Below, piece after piece: positions 26,020 to 36,169 of a stretch of 64,000 nucleotides of DNA. Each line of letters begins with the position of its first letter. Position 1 is the first letter of the stretch. This DNA is from Chryseosolibacter sp964493505. GTDB lineage: Bacteria > Bacteroidota > Bacteroidia > Cytophagales > Cyclobacteriaceae. The position numbers and the translations under genes are program-made. Location of the stretch: positions 124,001 to 188,000 of the forward strand of contig CAZBNP010000002.1 in the NCBI GenBank assembly GCA_964493505.1, read 5' to 3'. The notes under the pieces were generated by a model. It saw only the letters and a program-made list of their open reading frames with translations, was not told the origin of the DNA and ran no database searches.

Positions 26020-29000
26020 TTACGGCAAGTCCCCGGTTGATAAAAGACCTCCTTTCACGTTGGCCGGTATTGGCAGATCAACCAGTATCATAGCTCCTTT
26101 GCCTGGTGTACTATCAATGTCAAACGCCCCTTTGAACAAATCGACTTTTGCCTGTATGGTAGCGAAGCCAAATCCTTTGGGGATTTCTTTTCCCACCATT
26201 CCTATACCATTGTCTTCCACAATGATATTCAGGGAATCACCATGGTCAATGATCTGAATTTTGACATAGGTAGCACGCGCATGTTTGATTACATTCTGTA
26301 CCAGTTCCTGACAGATACGATAGGTCGCGACCTCAATTTCTTCAGGAAGTCGCCGGTCCAGTCCCAGGATTTGAAGGCACGTCTCAAGTTGTTGGGATGC
26401 TTCTATCTGTCCGACAAATGTCTCAAGTGCTGCTTTGAGGCCGAAGCGTCGTAGCGAAACAGGCACCATATCATGCGAGATCTGGCGAAGTTCGTTTATG
26501 GAATCGTCGAGCATCGCGATGGTATCCTCGAAATGACTGAACTTCGCGGGAATATTCTTTTCGAAGTCTTCCAGCAAACCGTTAAAGCGAAGTTTTACGG
26601 TCGACAACAGCGAGCCGAGACTGTCGTGCAGGTCACTTGCTATTCGCTTTCGCTCGTCGTCCTGTGTCTGCACAACTGCTCTTAAATGCTCGTCGCGTTG
26701 CGCCTCGATAACCGATGCCAACCGCTCTTTCTCGGCCATTTCACGTCGCAGTTCCTGATTAAGTCTCAGAGACCGCTCGTGAATTCTCGCGTTCTCAATG
26801 ATGACAGCTCCCTGGTTGGCCGTAATACGCGCCCAGCGAACTCGTTCGGGGCGATACCAGTTGTCTACAAATGTATTCTCCAGATAGATCACCATGGAAA
26901 GGTGACCGTGGATCGTCGCGGGAATGATCGCAAACGACTTCACTCCGCGTTCTCTCAGCGCATCCATGTCGCGGAACGTGCGCTCTGATATGAGTTCGTT
27001 GACAACAATGGTCTCCTGCGATTTCAACGCCATCAGGATCAGCGACACGGGCACATTCATCGATGATCCATCGCCGGCGCCGGAAGGACCGGGATCAGCC
27101 AGCAATGATAATTCGTTGTATAATATCCGATCGCCGTTGGCTTTTACAAGTTCAACAACAACATGCGTTGAGCCCGATACACGTAAAAGCAAGACCATCA
27201 GCTTGCGTACGAGCGAAGCGACCTCCATGTCGCCGCTCAGTTCGTATTGTATTGTCTCGATATCGACATCACCCACCGGGTTGTTTACGGTCAACCCATA
27301 AGTCAGCGTCATCGCTTCATATTGCCGCATCAGTTGTCCCGCCTTGGCGACAGCGCCCCATTCGTTGAATGCATTGATCGCCGATGCCATGTGATCGCAT
27401 GCCTTCCGGTGTTGATCCGGGAGTATCAGCAGGTAGCGCGCCCAGAGTTCATGGGTAATAGCACGGTGATAGATATTGGTTCCGGCGGTCGCCACCGACC
27501 GCTCATAGAAGTGTACGGCTTCCGTGTGTTTCCTGTGGATGCGTGCGTACTCAGCATTGAGAAGGAACCACGGAGCACTGTAGTTTAGCGGTCCGTGCTC
27601 CTGCCAAAGCCGGAAGGACTCACGTATGCGCGTGAGCACTTGCAGGGCTTTGTTGCGCGCACCTTGGTCATAATTTGCCCAGTTCTGCGTTATCGACAGG
27701 AACCATATAAGGAGGTTTGCGGGAAGAAGCGGAGATCCCTCCTGTAGCTTCCGGTTGTTGTCGGCTTCGGCTGCAGCAACTGCGGCAAGCTCGTAGTGAC
27801 CGAACAGAAAGTAGTATTTGGCCCACACATAGTGACGATAGAATTTCTCCTCTTGAATGGTGAGTTCAGCGGCGAGCCAGGATGGTTCGCGGCGCGGCAT
27901 AGCAAAGATCGGACTCTCACCCGCGAGAAACTCCAGGAGACTCTTCTGATAATGGGTGATGTAGTAAGTCAGCTCGCGGCGTTGCGGTGTGGCTTCGAGA
28001 TCAAACCACGTGAGACTCTTGAGTGGTAATCCTGAAATCAGATGCAGATTCAGCTTGTGGGTCTTGATAATATACAACCCGATAAGATCGCCCGACTTCT
28101 CCCCTGCCGCAGCAGCCTGATCGAGGTAGGCGTCACTATCGGCAAATGGTTTCTTCCAGGGTAGAATATAGAATGCGAAGACGCCGTAAACCCGGCACCG
28201 GAGGGTTGTATCGTTAAGGCTGTTATTAATCTGGAGTCCTTTGAGGCCAAACTGATATCCTTTCTCAATGTCATCGGAGATGATCAGCATACGCCCGTAA
28301 GAGACACAACCGATCGCTTTGACGGGTGAGATATTTTCAACGCCAGAGTAGAGGATGATCTGCAGTGCCGCCCAGCGCATAAGCACGTCGGATGTGTGGT
28401 GAATACCCATACCGCCGACGTACAGCAACTTGAGTATCGCCTGACGCGCGCGCATGTCGAGATCGCGGGAGGGATTTCCGGCTTCTTCCCCACCCTCCTG
28501 CACAGCTAGCATTAACTTAAGTCTGTCAACTTCGTCGATGAGCTGTGGTTCATCCAGTGGCAGCTCAAGGCCCAGTTCACCCAAACTCTCCTTGAGTATG
28601 CGCACCACTTTGAGGTACCTTCCCAGGTGATTGTTGATGGTTATCTTCCGCTCGAATATCTGCGCCCGCATAAAGGGATCAGCGATACGCTCCAGCAAAA
28701 AGTCGAGGTGTATCTCGGCAAGGTCATAGTCGCCGAGAACGTACTCCACTCCAGCGCGGTCCATGTAGAGGGGAAAGACCTGATCGAGTATTTCATCCCA
28801 GGGGCATTCTTTCAGAAAGTCAGCACTCATCTTGAAGAAATACCTCGCCTGCTCCAGTGCGTTCTCCTGTTTTGAAATTTTTCCGGCTTCGTAGTTCAGT
28901 GTCGCCGCGAGTTTCACTTTGCCCTCGGCTTTCAGCAGATCGGTGGCCTGATTGAAGTTCGAGACCATGAGTACAAACTCGGTCGAACCCAGCACGTCTT

Positions 29001-30225
29001 TACGAGCGTAGAGCAGGCTGGCGATCCTGAAGTGCAAAGAAACACGCCTCTCGGAACCGAGCGACTGATACAACAGCTCACCGGCATGCTGGTCTGTAAA
29101 ATGTGGATCGCTGGCGCCCATCGTTAGTAAGCCCGCGATACTGGCTTCCCGTAGGAGCGTCTCCAGCAATTCAGTATCACCGTTCACCCAGTCGACGATC
29201 GTACGCCTGTTGAAACGTCCCATACAGGCCATGATGGAAAGAATATCCAGTGCCTGAGGAGAAAGACGCTTCATGGCGTCCAGTAACATTAGCGCTGTAT
29301 TCTGACCGGTGTACCGGGCTTCCACACGCTCTGCGTCGCACGTCCAGATGCCCTCATCGCGATGCAGGAAACCGGAAGTCCTCAGGTTCTCCATCAGCAC
29401 TTGCAGGTGCGAGGCATTTCCCCCCGTCAGCCTGAAGCACACCTTGACCAGCTTATCCGAACACGCTCCGCCCAGGTCGAGCTCCAGGAATTTACGCACT
29501 TCTGCCAGCGAAAACCCTTTGAGGAATATGCGTTCAACCCTGCGTTTGTTGAACTCCAGTTCTTCATCGAGCTGTTTCAGCGCGCCAGCGTTCTGCAAAC
29601 CACGGTGGGCCCCGATCCAGACCATCTTGCCCGGGTCCAGGTTCAGCAAAAGGTATCGCAACAGGTTTATCCCCGATGCATCAATCCATTGCAGATCGTC
29701 TGTAAAGAAGAACACGGGACGCCCTGAGTAGTCAGCCAGAAATTCAAACAAGCGTTTGAATAGCGGATAAAGTTGATTTTCCACTGTAAGCATTGAGCGC
29801 GGAACTACCGGGGGCAGTCCTGTTATCAGAGAAAGTTCGGGGATGTAATCCAGCAGCAAGGGGAAACTGTCGCCGAGGTGTCGCTTCAGCCTTTTAGAAA
29901 ATTGTTGAAATTCTTTGGCGCTGAACTGATTGTATATCTTGCTGGCGTAGTCGGAAATACAATACTTAAAACCGTAATAGGGAATTCGTTCGTGCTGTTG
30001 GTAATGCCGTGCAATCAGAACCGGGTGTAACCGTTGGTAATGCGAAAGGAAATTCTCGATAAACAGCGTCTTTCCCGCACCCTTGTCGCCGGATACGACC
30101 ACACCGGTTCTTTCACCGTCGGGATACATGAGTATCTCGCGAATGTATCCCTCGAGCTGGTCATTGCATTCCAGTTCAGCAAAGATCTCCCCGCGGTTGC
30201 GAAGGGGTGCCAGTTCGTGATTCAT
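26020..30225 (-). CDS. Giant sensor histidine kinase: AAA ATPase, TPR-like helices, GAF, HisKA_3/HATPase
   Basis: A 1401-residue cytoplasmic signalling protein. Residues about 20-330 are an AAA-type ATPase (Walker A GDKGAGKT at 46-53, FFFTDDLQWID as Walker B). About 400-990 is helical, TPR-like. About 1010-1170 is GAF-like. The kinase core has phospho-acceptor His1200 in DLHDSLG (HisKA_3, NarL-partner type) and an HATPase with QELVQNVIKHA and DNGIGM near 1336. ATG 30225 is chosen over the TTG at 30258. The build resembles MalT/AAA-type sensor kinases but without a Ser/Thr kinase domain. The cognate regulator is not adjacent; a NarL-type regulator lies at 41968 and its pairing is unproven. Confidence 0.87.
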   Translation of the reverse strand: MNHELAPLRNRGEIFAELECNDQLEGYIREILMYPDGERTGVVVSGDKGAGKTLFIENFLSHYQRLHPVLIARHYQQHERIPYYGFKYCISDYASKIYNQFSAKEFQQFSKRLKRHLGDSFPLLLDYIPELSLITGLPPVVPRSMLTVENQLYPLFKRLFEFLADYSGRPVFFFTDDLQWIDASGINLLRYLLLNLDPGKMVWIGAHRGLQNAGALKQLDEELEFNKRRVERIFLKGFSLAEVRKFLELDLGGACSDKLVKVCFRLTGGNASHLQVLMENLRTSGFLHRDEGIWTCDAERVEARYTGQNTALMLLDAMKRLSPQALDILSIMACMGRFNRRTIVDWVNGDTELLETLLREASIAGLLTMGASDPHFTDQHAGELLYQSLGSERRVSLHFRIASLLYARKDVLGSTEFVLMVSNFNQATDLLKAEGKVKLAATLNYEAGKISKQENALEQARYFFKMSADFLKECPWDEILDQVFPLYMDRAGVEYVLGDYDLAEIHLDFLLERIADPFMRAQIFERKITINNHLGRYLKVVRILKESLGELGLELPLDEPQLIDEVDRLKLMLAVQEGGEEAGNPSRDLDMRARQAILKLLYVGGMGIHHTSDVLMRWAALQIILYSGVENISPVKAIGCVSYGRMLIISDDIEKGYQFGLKGLQINNSLNDTTLRCRVYGVFAFYILPWKKPFADSDAYLDQAAAAGEKSGDLIGLYIIKTHKLNLHLISGLPLKSLTWFDLEATPQRRELTYYITHYQKSLLEFLAGESPIFAMPRREPSWLAAELTIQEEKFYRHYVWAKYYFLFGHYELAAVAAAEADNNRKLQEGSPLLPANLLIWFLSITQNWANYDQGARNKALQVLTRIRESFRLWQEHGPLNYSAPWFLLNAEYARIHRKHTEAVHFYERSVATAGTNIYHRAITHELWARYLLILPDQHRKACDHMASAINAFNEWGAVAKAGQLMRQYEAMTLTYGLTVNNPVGDVDIETIQYELSGDMEVASLVRKLMVLLLRVSGSTHVVVELVKANGDRILYNELSLLADPGPSGAGDGSSMNVPVSLILMALKSQETIVVNELISERTFRDMDALRERGVKSFAIIPATIHGHLSMVIYLENTFVDNWYRPERVRWARITANQGAVIIENARIHERSLRLNQELRREMAEKERLASVIEAQRDEHLRAVVQTQDDERKRIASDLHDSLGSLLSTVKLRFNGLLEDFEKNIPAKFSHFEDTIAMLDDSINELRQISHDMVPVSLRRFGLKAALETFVGQIEASQQLETCLQILGLDRRLPEEIEVATYRICQELVQNVIKHARATYVKIQIIDHGDSLNIIVEDNGIGMVGKEIPKGFGFATIQAKVDLFKGAFDIDSTPGKGAMILVDLPIPANVKGGLLSTGDLP

Positions 30226-30291
30226 AGACAAATTTGAAACATTTGGGATGAATTTCAAATCGTTGTCGCGCTGGCCGGCCGCCGGCTACCG

Positions 30292-33261
30292 CTAATACTG
30301 ATCCTTCGCCTTCAACGCTCCCGCTTTTATGGCGTCATACATCACTTGTTGAATCTGCGTCCGGGTATTGAGCCTGTACAGTCTGCCGTTCGCCCTCGTA
30401 GGAGATACACGGTTGGAGAGAAAAATATACAACAATCCGGTATCCGGGTCCATCCACGTAAATGTTCCCGTGAATCCGGTATGGCCAAAGCTATTGGGAC
30501 CGGCGCCCTCCGCGGTGTTGTTGTTGATTCCCCGGTATTCGAGGTTGGGCTTGTCGAAGCCGAGGGCTCGGCGGTTGTCGTTCTCCGGAAACTGCGTGCG
30601 ACTGAATTCTCTCAGCGTTGCATCATTGATATACCGGTCGCCTCCATAGGATCCCATATCGAGATACATCTGCATCAGCTTCGCGAGGTCGTTAGCGTTG
30701 GCAAACAAACCTGCGTGTCCCGAGACACCATCCATCATCGCGGCGTTTTCGTCATGGACAGTGCCGTGAACAGGCTGATGGCGGAAGGTGTAATCGTGCT
30801 CCGTGGGAACGATCCTGCTAAGAGGATACTTCCGGGATGGATTGAAGGTCACGGTCGTTGCACCGAGCTTTGAATAGAAGTGTTCCTGGAGGTAAGGCGC
30901 GAACTTGCCATCAATCATACTCTCAACTACCCTTGGTGCCAGCATGAAGAAGAAATCGGAATACACATATTTCTTCTCTGTTCGCAGGGGCGATTTGCGG
31001 ATTCCCTTCACCATCTTGTCTGGATACTTCCGGAAAAGGAAGAGATCGTCCGTGAGCCGGATCGGAAACCGCACCGACGAATCACGGTTGATGGTCGCCC
31101 ACTTGTAGCTACCATTCTTCCTGACCGTGCGCGTGTAGAATGGAATAAAGGGGATCAGTCTTCCCTGATGTGTGAGTATATCCGACATGGGGATATCAGC
31201 CTTGTTTGACCGTTTGAATTTCGGGAGGTAATCGCCGAGTGTTGCGTCAAGCCTGAATTTCCCTTCATCGTAGAGTTTCATCAGCGCGGCCATCGAGGTG
31301 GATATCTTCGTCACGGAAGCGAGGTCGTAAAGGTCTGTCTCCTTCACCTTTACGGTGTCGCTGTACGAATGCAGGCCATACGCTTTATGAAAGACAACCT
31401 TCCTGTTGCGTGCCACGAGCACCTGGCAGCCAGGCATTGCTTTGGCCGCGAGGGCCTGGGCTACGAGCGAGTCAATGCCACCGGCGAGGGTTTCGGAGTC
31501 CATACCAACGTCCTCCGGCAGGGTGTACGCCAAGCGTATACCGCCCTGTACATCAAGTCCGTCGCCCGCATGAAACACGTCGCCAATACTTACAGGAAGG
31601 CGGCCCGTAGCGCCTACACCTCCAAATATCAGCTGTGCGGCAAGGTCTTCCACAACAGCATCATCCTGGTACGCTATCACCAGCCCGGCAGCTTTTCCGG
31701 CGGCATCGATACGCGAAAGGATATATGGATTCTTGAATAGTGTGAGCACAAAATCCGGACGCACAGCCTGTTCGTTGATGAAGGCTAATACCGCGTCCGA
31801 GAAATCCATACGGTTCAACGGCCGCAATCCACTATCGTGAATTCCCCCGATCACAAAGTTGTAGTCTGCGAGGCGGCGACGAACGGAGTCGATCAGCGCA
31901 ACCTCCGCATCGCCGGGAACGACAAAATGCGTCACGGTGGCATACCGCTCCAGCCCTTTCTGAAAGGGTGTTATGGCGAAAGCGCCAAACGAAACCGACG
32001 CGATCTTTTTCGCGTCGAGGGCGCGAACAGGAAGGATGCCTGTATCGTTCTTCAGCACTGTCAGAGACGCTTCGCTCAGTTTCCTTCTCAGCAGATGGTA
32101 CGCCGGTATGTTGAGATCATCATAGAGGCCGGCAGTCTCCACCGCTTCAACGTTGTCCAGAGCTACCCATTGTTTCAAGGCCAGCATCTTCCGGCATCGT
32201 TCATCGATAGCCTGCTGTGATATCTTTCCGTCGCGAATAGCTTGTCGTACTTCTTCGATCGCGCGGCCTACATCTTCGGTAAACTCGAGGATGTCATTGC
32301 CGGCAACGATCGCGTCCTTGTCAGCAACACCGGCGGGTTTAGTGCCTGTCACTCCCTTCATGTTCATCGCGTCAGTAAAGACCGCTCCTTTGTAGCGGAG
32401 TTCGTTTTTCAGCAATCCGGTAACAATGGGAGTCGAAAGTGTAGACGGCAAACCGGAGGAGTCCAGCGCCGGAATATTCAGGTGGGCGACCATCATACCA
32501 CCGACGCCATTTTTGATGAGTTCGCGGAAAGGATACAATTCAAGTGAGTCAAGCCGGCCGCGTGTATGACGGATCATCGGGAGCGCGTAGTGCGAATCGG
32601 TGTCCGTATCACCGTGACCGGGAAAATGTTTTGCTGTTGCCAGTACATGAGCATCCTGGAGTCCCTTCGCATAGGCAACACCTTTCTGCGCCACATTCAC
32701 CTTGTCTTCACCGAATGATCGGTAGTTGATGACCGGGTTCTGCGCATTGTTATTAATGTCGACCACGGGTGCGAAATTAACATGCACGCCGGTGCGTCTT
32801 AGTTGTTGGCCGACCTGAAGGCCCATTTGGTAGATAAGATCGTTGTCTCGCACGGCGCCGAGCGCCATCTGGTATGGATAGCTGATGGTGCTGTCCAGGC
32901 GCATACCCAAGCCCCATTCCGCATCTATTGCAAGGAGCAGTGGTACCTTCGCTTGTTGTTGGTATTGATTGATCAGCGCCGCCTGGCGGCCGGGCCCGCC
33001 CTGGAAGAAGACTAGCCCCCCGATCTTCCTGTCGCGGATAATGTCCAGTATTTCCTTCCGGTGTGCATCTCCGCGATCAGACCAGGCTGCCACCATAATA
33101 AGCTGAGCAATACGTTCGTCGGGTGTTAGTGTCCTGAACACAGAGTCTACCCAGTGGCTATTGAGATTTTCGAGGAACGGGACAGGGTGGTCCTGAGCTT
33201 CCGTATTTGAAGCGATGAGTACTACAAACAATGCCGCGACGTAAAAAGAAAATGCCTTCAT
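30292..33261 (-). CDS. Fusion of NagZ-type GH3 beta-N-acetylhexosaminidase and beta-lactamase-fold serine hydrolase
   Basis: A 989-residue secreted two-enzyme protein. Residues 23-370 are a GH3 domain of the NagZ branch: KHFPGHG with His212 and Asp222-Ser-His224 form the catalytic dyad loop, and Asp297 in TDAMNMKG is the nucleophile. A GH3 C-terminal domain spans about 390-570. The serine hydrolase (about 590-980) has SVTK near 651-654, YSDFFF and GHTGFTG, the penicillin-binding/beta-lactamase triad. The pair would remove GlcNAc from muropeptides or chitin-like glycans and act on an ester or amide. It starts at ATG 33261 and has its own -7 box at 33293-33300. Confidence 0.92.
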   Translation of the reverse strand: MKAFSFYVAALFVVLIASNTEAQDHPVPFLENLNSHWVDSVFRTLTPDERIAQLIMVAAWSDRGDAHRKEILDIIRDRKIGGLVFFQGGPGRQAALINQYQQQAKVPLLLAIDAEWGLGMRLDSTISYPYQMALGAVRDNDLIYQMGLQVGQQLRRTGVHVNFAPVVDINNNAQNPVINYRSFGEDKVNVAQKGVAYAKGLQDAHVLATAKHFPGHGDTDTDSHYALPMIRHTRGRLDSLELYPFRELIKNGVGGMMVAHLNIPALDSSGLPSTLSTPIVTGLLKNELRYKGAVFTDAMNMKGVTGTKPAGVADKDAIVAGNDILEFTEDVGRAIEEVRQAIRDGKISQQAIDERCRKMLALKQWVALDNVEAVETAGLYDDLNIPAYHLLRRKLSEASLTVLKNDTGILPVRALDAKKIASVSFGAFAITPFQKGLERYATVTHFVVPGDAEVALIDSVRRRLADYNFVIGGIHDSGLRPLNRMDFSDAVLAFINEQAVRPDFVLTLFKNPYILSRIDAAGKAAGLVIAYQDDAVVEDLAAQLIFGGVGATGRLPVSIGDVFHAGDGLDVQGGIRLAYTLPEDVGMDSETLAGGIDSLVAQALAAKAMPGCQVLVARNRKVVFHKAYGLHSYSDTVKVKETDLYDLASVTKISTSMAALMKLYDEGKFRLDATLGDYLPKFKRSNKADIPMSDILTHQGRLIPFIPFYTRTVRKNGSYKWATINRDSSVRFPIRLTDDLFLFRKYPDKMVKGIRKSPLRTEKKYVYSDFFFMLAPRVVESMIDGKFAPYLQEHFYSKLGATTVTFNPSRKYPLSRIVPTEHDYTFRHQPVHGTVHDENAAMMDGVSGHAGLFANANDLAKLMQMYLDMGSYGGDRYINDATLREFSRTQFPENDNRRALGFDKPNLEYRGINNNTAEGAGPNSFGHTGFTGTFTWMDPDTGLLYIFLSNRVSPTRANGRLYRLNTRTQIQQVMYDAIKAGALKAKDQY

Positions 33262-33292
33262 GGTCTTTAACGATGATTTTTTAAGTGTTCCG

Positions 33293-33300
33293 CAAATCTA
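33293..33300 (-). promoter_or_regulatory. Promoter -7 box of the GH3 fusion gene
   Basis: TAGATTTG on the minus strand is a perfect TAnnTTTG. A start near 33287 gives a 25-nt leader. It follows the terminator of the SusCD operon, so the GH3 gene can be expressed separately. Confidence 0.55.
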
Positions 33301-33324
33301 CACTACTCCCGTACTATTTAAAGA

Positions 33325-33354
33325 GGAAGCCTCCCCGGTTCCGGAGAGGCTTCC
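33325..33354 (-). terminator. Terminator of the SusC-SusD-DUF4397 operon
   Basis: A 14-bp stem with one mismatch (33325-33338 against 33341-33354) and a two-base loop. On the minus strand it is followed by CTCTTTAAAT, a modest T-rich tract. It lies 46 nt after the DUF4397 stop. Confidence 0.72.
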
Positions 33355-33400
33355 CAGCGTTCTGCAATTAAGCGTCAGATGAATACCCGGCTGGTAGCCA

Positions 33401-34234
33401 TCAATTCGCGGTAAACTGTCTGACCGACGCGATTGGCGTCTCTGTTCGTATTCCGCCATAAATATGGTGCACCTTTCTGCCAATGGTGCCGGTCCACCAG
33501 TCGGCATAGTCAACCATATCGCCCACTGAGTTCATTTGCTGCAACGGGCCAACCACGTTACCGGCGTCGTCCTTAACCAGGATCCGGTAGTCGACCCGCC
33601 TGGTTCCCGCCGACTTGAACACGTCTTTAAGTACCTTCACCTCTACCCACCCCGTAGATTCGCCGAAGCGGACGGGCCCACCAACATTAATCGGCTGACC
33701 TGTGCGTGGATCCAGATACTGGTATTGCAGTATCAAAGGTGTGGGTGTTCCGCTCGTCTCGTATAGGAAGTTGTAAAATTTAACCCACGTTGCAGAGTCG
33801 GTGTCGGCGGTTACGTTGTTGGCGTAGGGGTACTCGTTATCAAGCACAACCGGTGGCTCATCAAAATCGTGCACAAACACATTCTGCTTGCCAACGGCCA
33901 GTTGAGTGTCCTGGTCATAAGCCAGTTCTTCATTCGGCCCCTTATACAATTTGATGTTGACCGTGCCCGGCTCTACCGCGTAAAACGTACTAACTAATCC
34001 ACTAGGGATAGCGTTGTAAGTATTGAGCGGAGCAGTATTGTTAGCAACCATCTCCCCGTTTATTTCAACCCGGAAGATATTGTTTGCCGCACCGGATACT
34101 ACCGGAACGAAATAGTGCAACTGAAATTCCGCTTTGCCTTCAACAGGCGTGGTATCATACGTGATCTCGTTCTCCTCGCACGAAACAGTGGCAGCTGCTA
34201 TCAGAACCAACAGAAGACCTTTTACTATTTTCAT
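33401..34234 (-). CDS. DUF4397 domain lipoprotein of the SusCD operon
   Basis: A 277-residue lipoprotein (VSCEEN, Cys19) with DUF4397-like beta repeats: VEINGEMVANNTAPLNTY, GTVNIKLYKGPNE and FVHDFDEPPVVL. It follows the SusD gene by 24 nt and ends the operon before a terminator. It is probably a surface glycan-binding or accessory subunit of the uptake complex, but ligand and structure are unknown. It starts at ATG 34234. Confidence 0.8.
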   Translation of the reverse strand: MKIVKGLLLVLIAAATVSCEENEITYDTTPVEGKAEFQLHYFVPVVSGAANNIFRVEINGEMVANNTAPLNTYNAIPSGLVSTFYAVEPGTVNIKLYKGPNEELAYDQDTQLAVGKQNVFVHDFDEPPVVLDNEYPYANNVTADTDSATWVKFYNFLYETSGTPTPLILQYQYLDPRTGQPINVGGPVRFGESTGWVEVKVLKDVFKSAGTRRVDYRILVKDDAGNVVGPLQQMNSVGDMVDYADWWTGTIGRKVHHIYGGIRTETPIASVRQFTAN

Positions 34235-34258
34235 ATTCAGTGTTGATTAGGCTATAAA

Positions 34259-36127
34259 TCAGTTTGTTGTAGGAATGTCGCCGGGGTAAGCAAACCACGG
34301 GATCGAGCAATGGTAGTTATTCGCCAATCCGGAGACTGGTAGCAACGTACCCAATGAACCTTGATTCCACATGTACTCGGAATTGTACCGTGGACGAATA
34401 CGGTAAGCGGGTGATCCGTTGTTATCGACGTGATAAGTTCCTTTGCGGCCTTCCACCTGCGCAGGCGCGAGGTAGAGTCCTTTATAAACCTTCGTCGGGT
34501 CGGTGTCCCATTTCTGATCGAGCGATGTAACATCCCAACCATTTCCGGTCGACGGAAATTCACCGTCGTAGTCGATATCGTAGTGATATTTGCGCATATC
34601 GACCCAGGCTTCCTGCGCACCCCACGGATAGAGAGCAACCCACTTCTGCATCATAATGTGCGACAGTGAGAAGTCAGCAGGATCAAGTCCGTCAACATAG
34701 GGTCCTGCGACATATTCGGCGGCAAGTGTCTGATAAAGATTCGCTGTGATTTTATCGCCCCCGGCAATTGCACCGGGTGTACCGGGTGATATGTGCCGGC
34801 CCGTAAACTCGACATCGGCTTTCACACCTTTCTTGAACGCCTCAAGGGCTGCCGCCTGGCTTCCCATCACCCAGTGTGTTTCCGCCACGCAGAACTGGAT
34901 CTCAGCGTAAGTCATCAGGACGTACGGCGCTTCATCGTGGTAGAGCCACTTTCCTTTACCATCCGCCGTGATGCTGGAACTTTCGTTCCGTCCGTAATAC
35001 GAAGGCGCGTTTCCAATGGGTCCGCTCGTTCCCGCAAATCCTCCGCCGTAATACACGTAGCTTTTAACAGAATCTGCGACGGAAATGGCAGTGAAGTCCG
35101 GGTCGTCAACAGTCGACAACTTCAAGGCTACGCGCGGGTCATAGTGGCCGGGTAGATCTACCAGCGTATCCGCGACGATCTGCTTATCGGCTAATTCAAA
35201 AGGATACTTCCCTGTTACCGCCGGTACTTTTTCTCCGGTAAGCTCATCATACTTGGGGACGGCTCCTGTGAAAACCTGTACCGCGTAGTCGTGTTGGAAA
35301 TAGAGGCGGGTAAGGTTGACCCGGTTCGTTCCCCAGAAATTGTTAAAGGAAGAGTAAGGCGCATCCGCTGATCCACCCGCAACCCTCAGCTCGGCATCGT
35401 CTGCCGGTGTTTGAAGCGATTTGCTGGCGGCGTCGAGCAACTCCTGAGCATAGTCTGCAGTAAAGTTGTTCTTGTTTGTCAGTGATGCCAGGTTGCGGAC
35501 AATCACCCCGTAAGCGAATTTGATCCATTTTGATTTATCACCACCGTAGATGAAGTCATTCGCGCTGATCTTAGTACCATAGCTGTGGATGTCTTCCTTT
35601 TCGAGGTACTCGATGGCCTTATAAGCCCATTCCCGGACCTGGGGATACACGGCATCCTGATAGTCGTAGTCGTGTGACAGCAACCCCGGAACAAACGCAT
35701 CCGTCATCGGAAGGTCCGCGTGAATTTTGGTCATCTGGTCCCAGGAGTACGCCTTGACCGCGTAGCCGATACCGGCGAGTGTCCATTCTTCAGCGGCCTC
35801 CGACTGGGCGATCATATTTTCAAGGTTCATGCCCTGCAGCCAATAGACCGAACGCCACACTTCACCCCCCGCATCGCTGCCTGGAATATAGTAGTGGGTC
35901 CCAAATTCCTCATAAGATGTTGTTCCCATCATCTGCGCAAGCGGCGCGATGGCGCGTAAATCCCAGTACATGCCCTGATAGCTTTGCAGGATACCGGCGA
36001 GATACAGGTACCCGTCAACACGGTCGGGGGCATCTATGTTTTTGTTCACATCAAGATAGTCTTCACACGATGTCGTCGACAACAGCATGAGTATCACTAT
36101 CGGAATAAAATATAATTTCTTTCTCAT
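34259..36127 (-). CDS. SusD/RagB-family nutrient-binding outer-membrane lipoprotein
   Basis: A 622-residue SusD-like lipoprotein (TTSCEDYLDV, Cys21). The opening CEDYLDVNKNIDAPDRV and the following helical TPR-like region place it in the SusD-like branch used with shorter or peptide-like ligands as well as glycans. It caps the SusC transporter on the outer membrane and delivers ligand. It starts at ATG 36127, 42 nt after the SusC gene. Confidence 0.93.
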   Translation of the reverse strand: MRKKLYFIPIVILMLLSTTSCEDYLDVNKNIDAPDRVDGYLYLAGILQSYQGMYWDLRAIAPLAQMMGTTSYEEFGTHYYIPGSDAGGEVWRSVYWLQGMNLENMIAQSEAAEEWTLAGIGYAVKAYSWDQMTKIHADLPMTDAFVPGLLSHDYDYQDAVYPQVREWAYKAIEYLEKEDIHSYGTKISANDFIYGGDKSKWIKFAYGVIVRNLASLTNKNNFTADYAQELLDAASKSLQTPADDAELRVAGGSADAPYSSFNNFWGTNRVNLTRLYFQHDYAVQVFTGAVPKYDELTGEKVPAVTGKYPFELADKQIVADTLVDLPGHYDPRVALKLSTVDDPDFTAISVADSVKSYVYYGGGFAGTSGPIGNAPSYYGRNESSSITADGKGKWLYHDEAPYVLMTYAEIQFCVAETHWVMGSQAAALEAFKKGVKADVEFTGRHISPGTPGAIAGGDKITANLYQTLAAEYVAGPYVDGLDPADFSLSHIMMQKWVALYPWGAQEAWVDMRKYHYDIDYDGEFPSTGNGWDVTSLDQKWDTDPTKVYKGLYLAPAQVEGRKGTYHVDNNGSPAYRIRPRYNSEYMWNQGSLGTLLPVSGLANNYHCSIPWFAYPGDIPTTN

Positions 36128-36169
36128 AATAGTTTCCTGATTAGAAATAGATAGTCTTTCTCATTCGGT

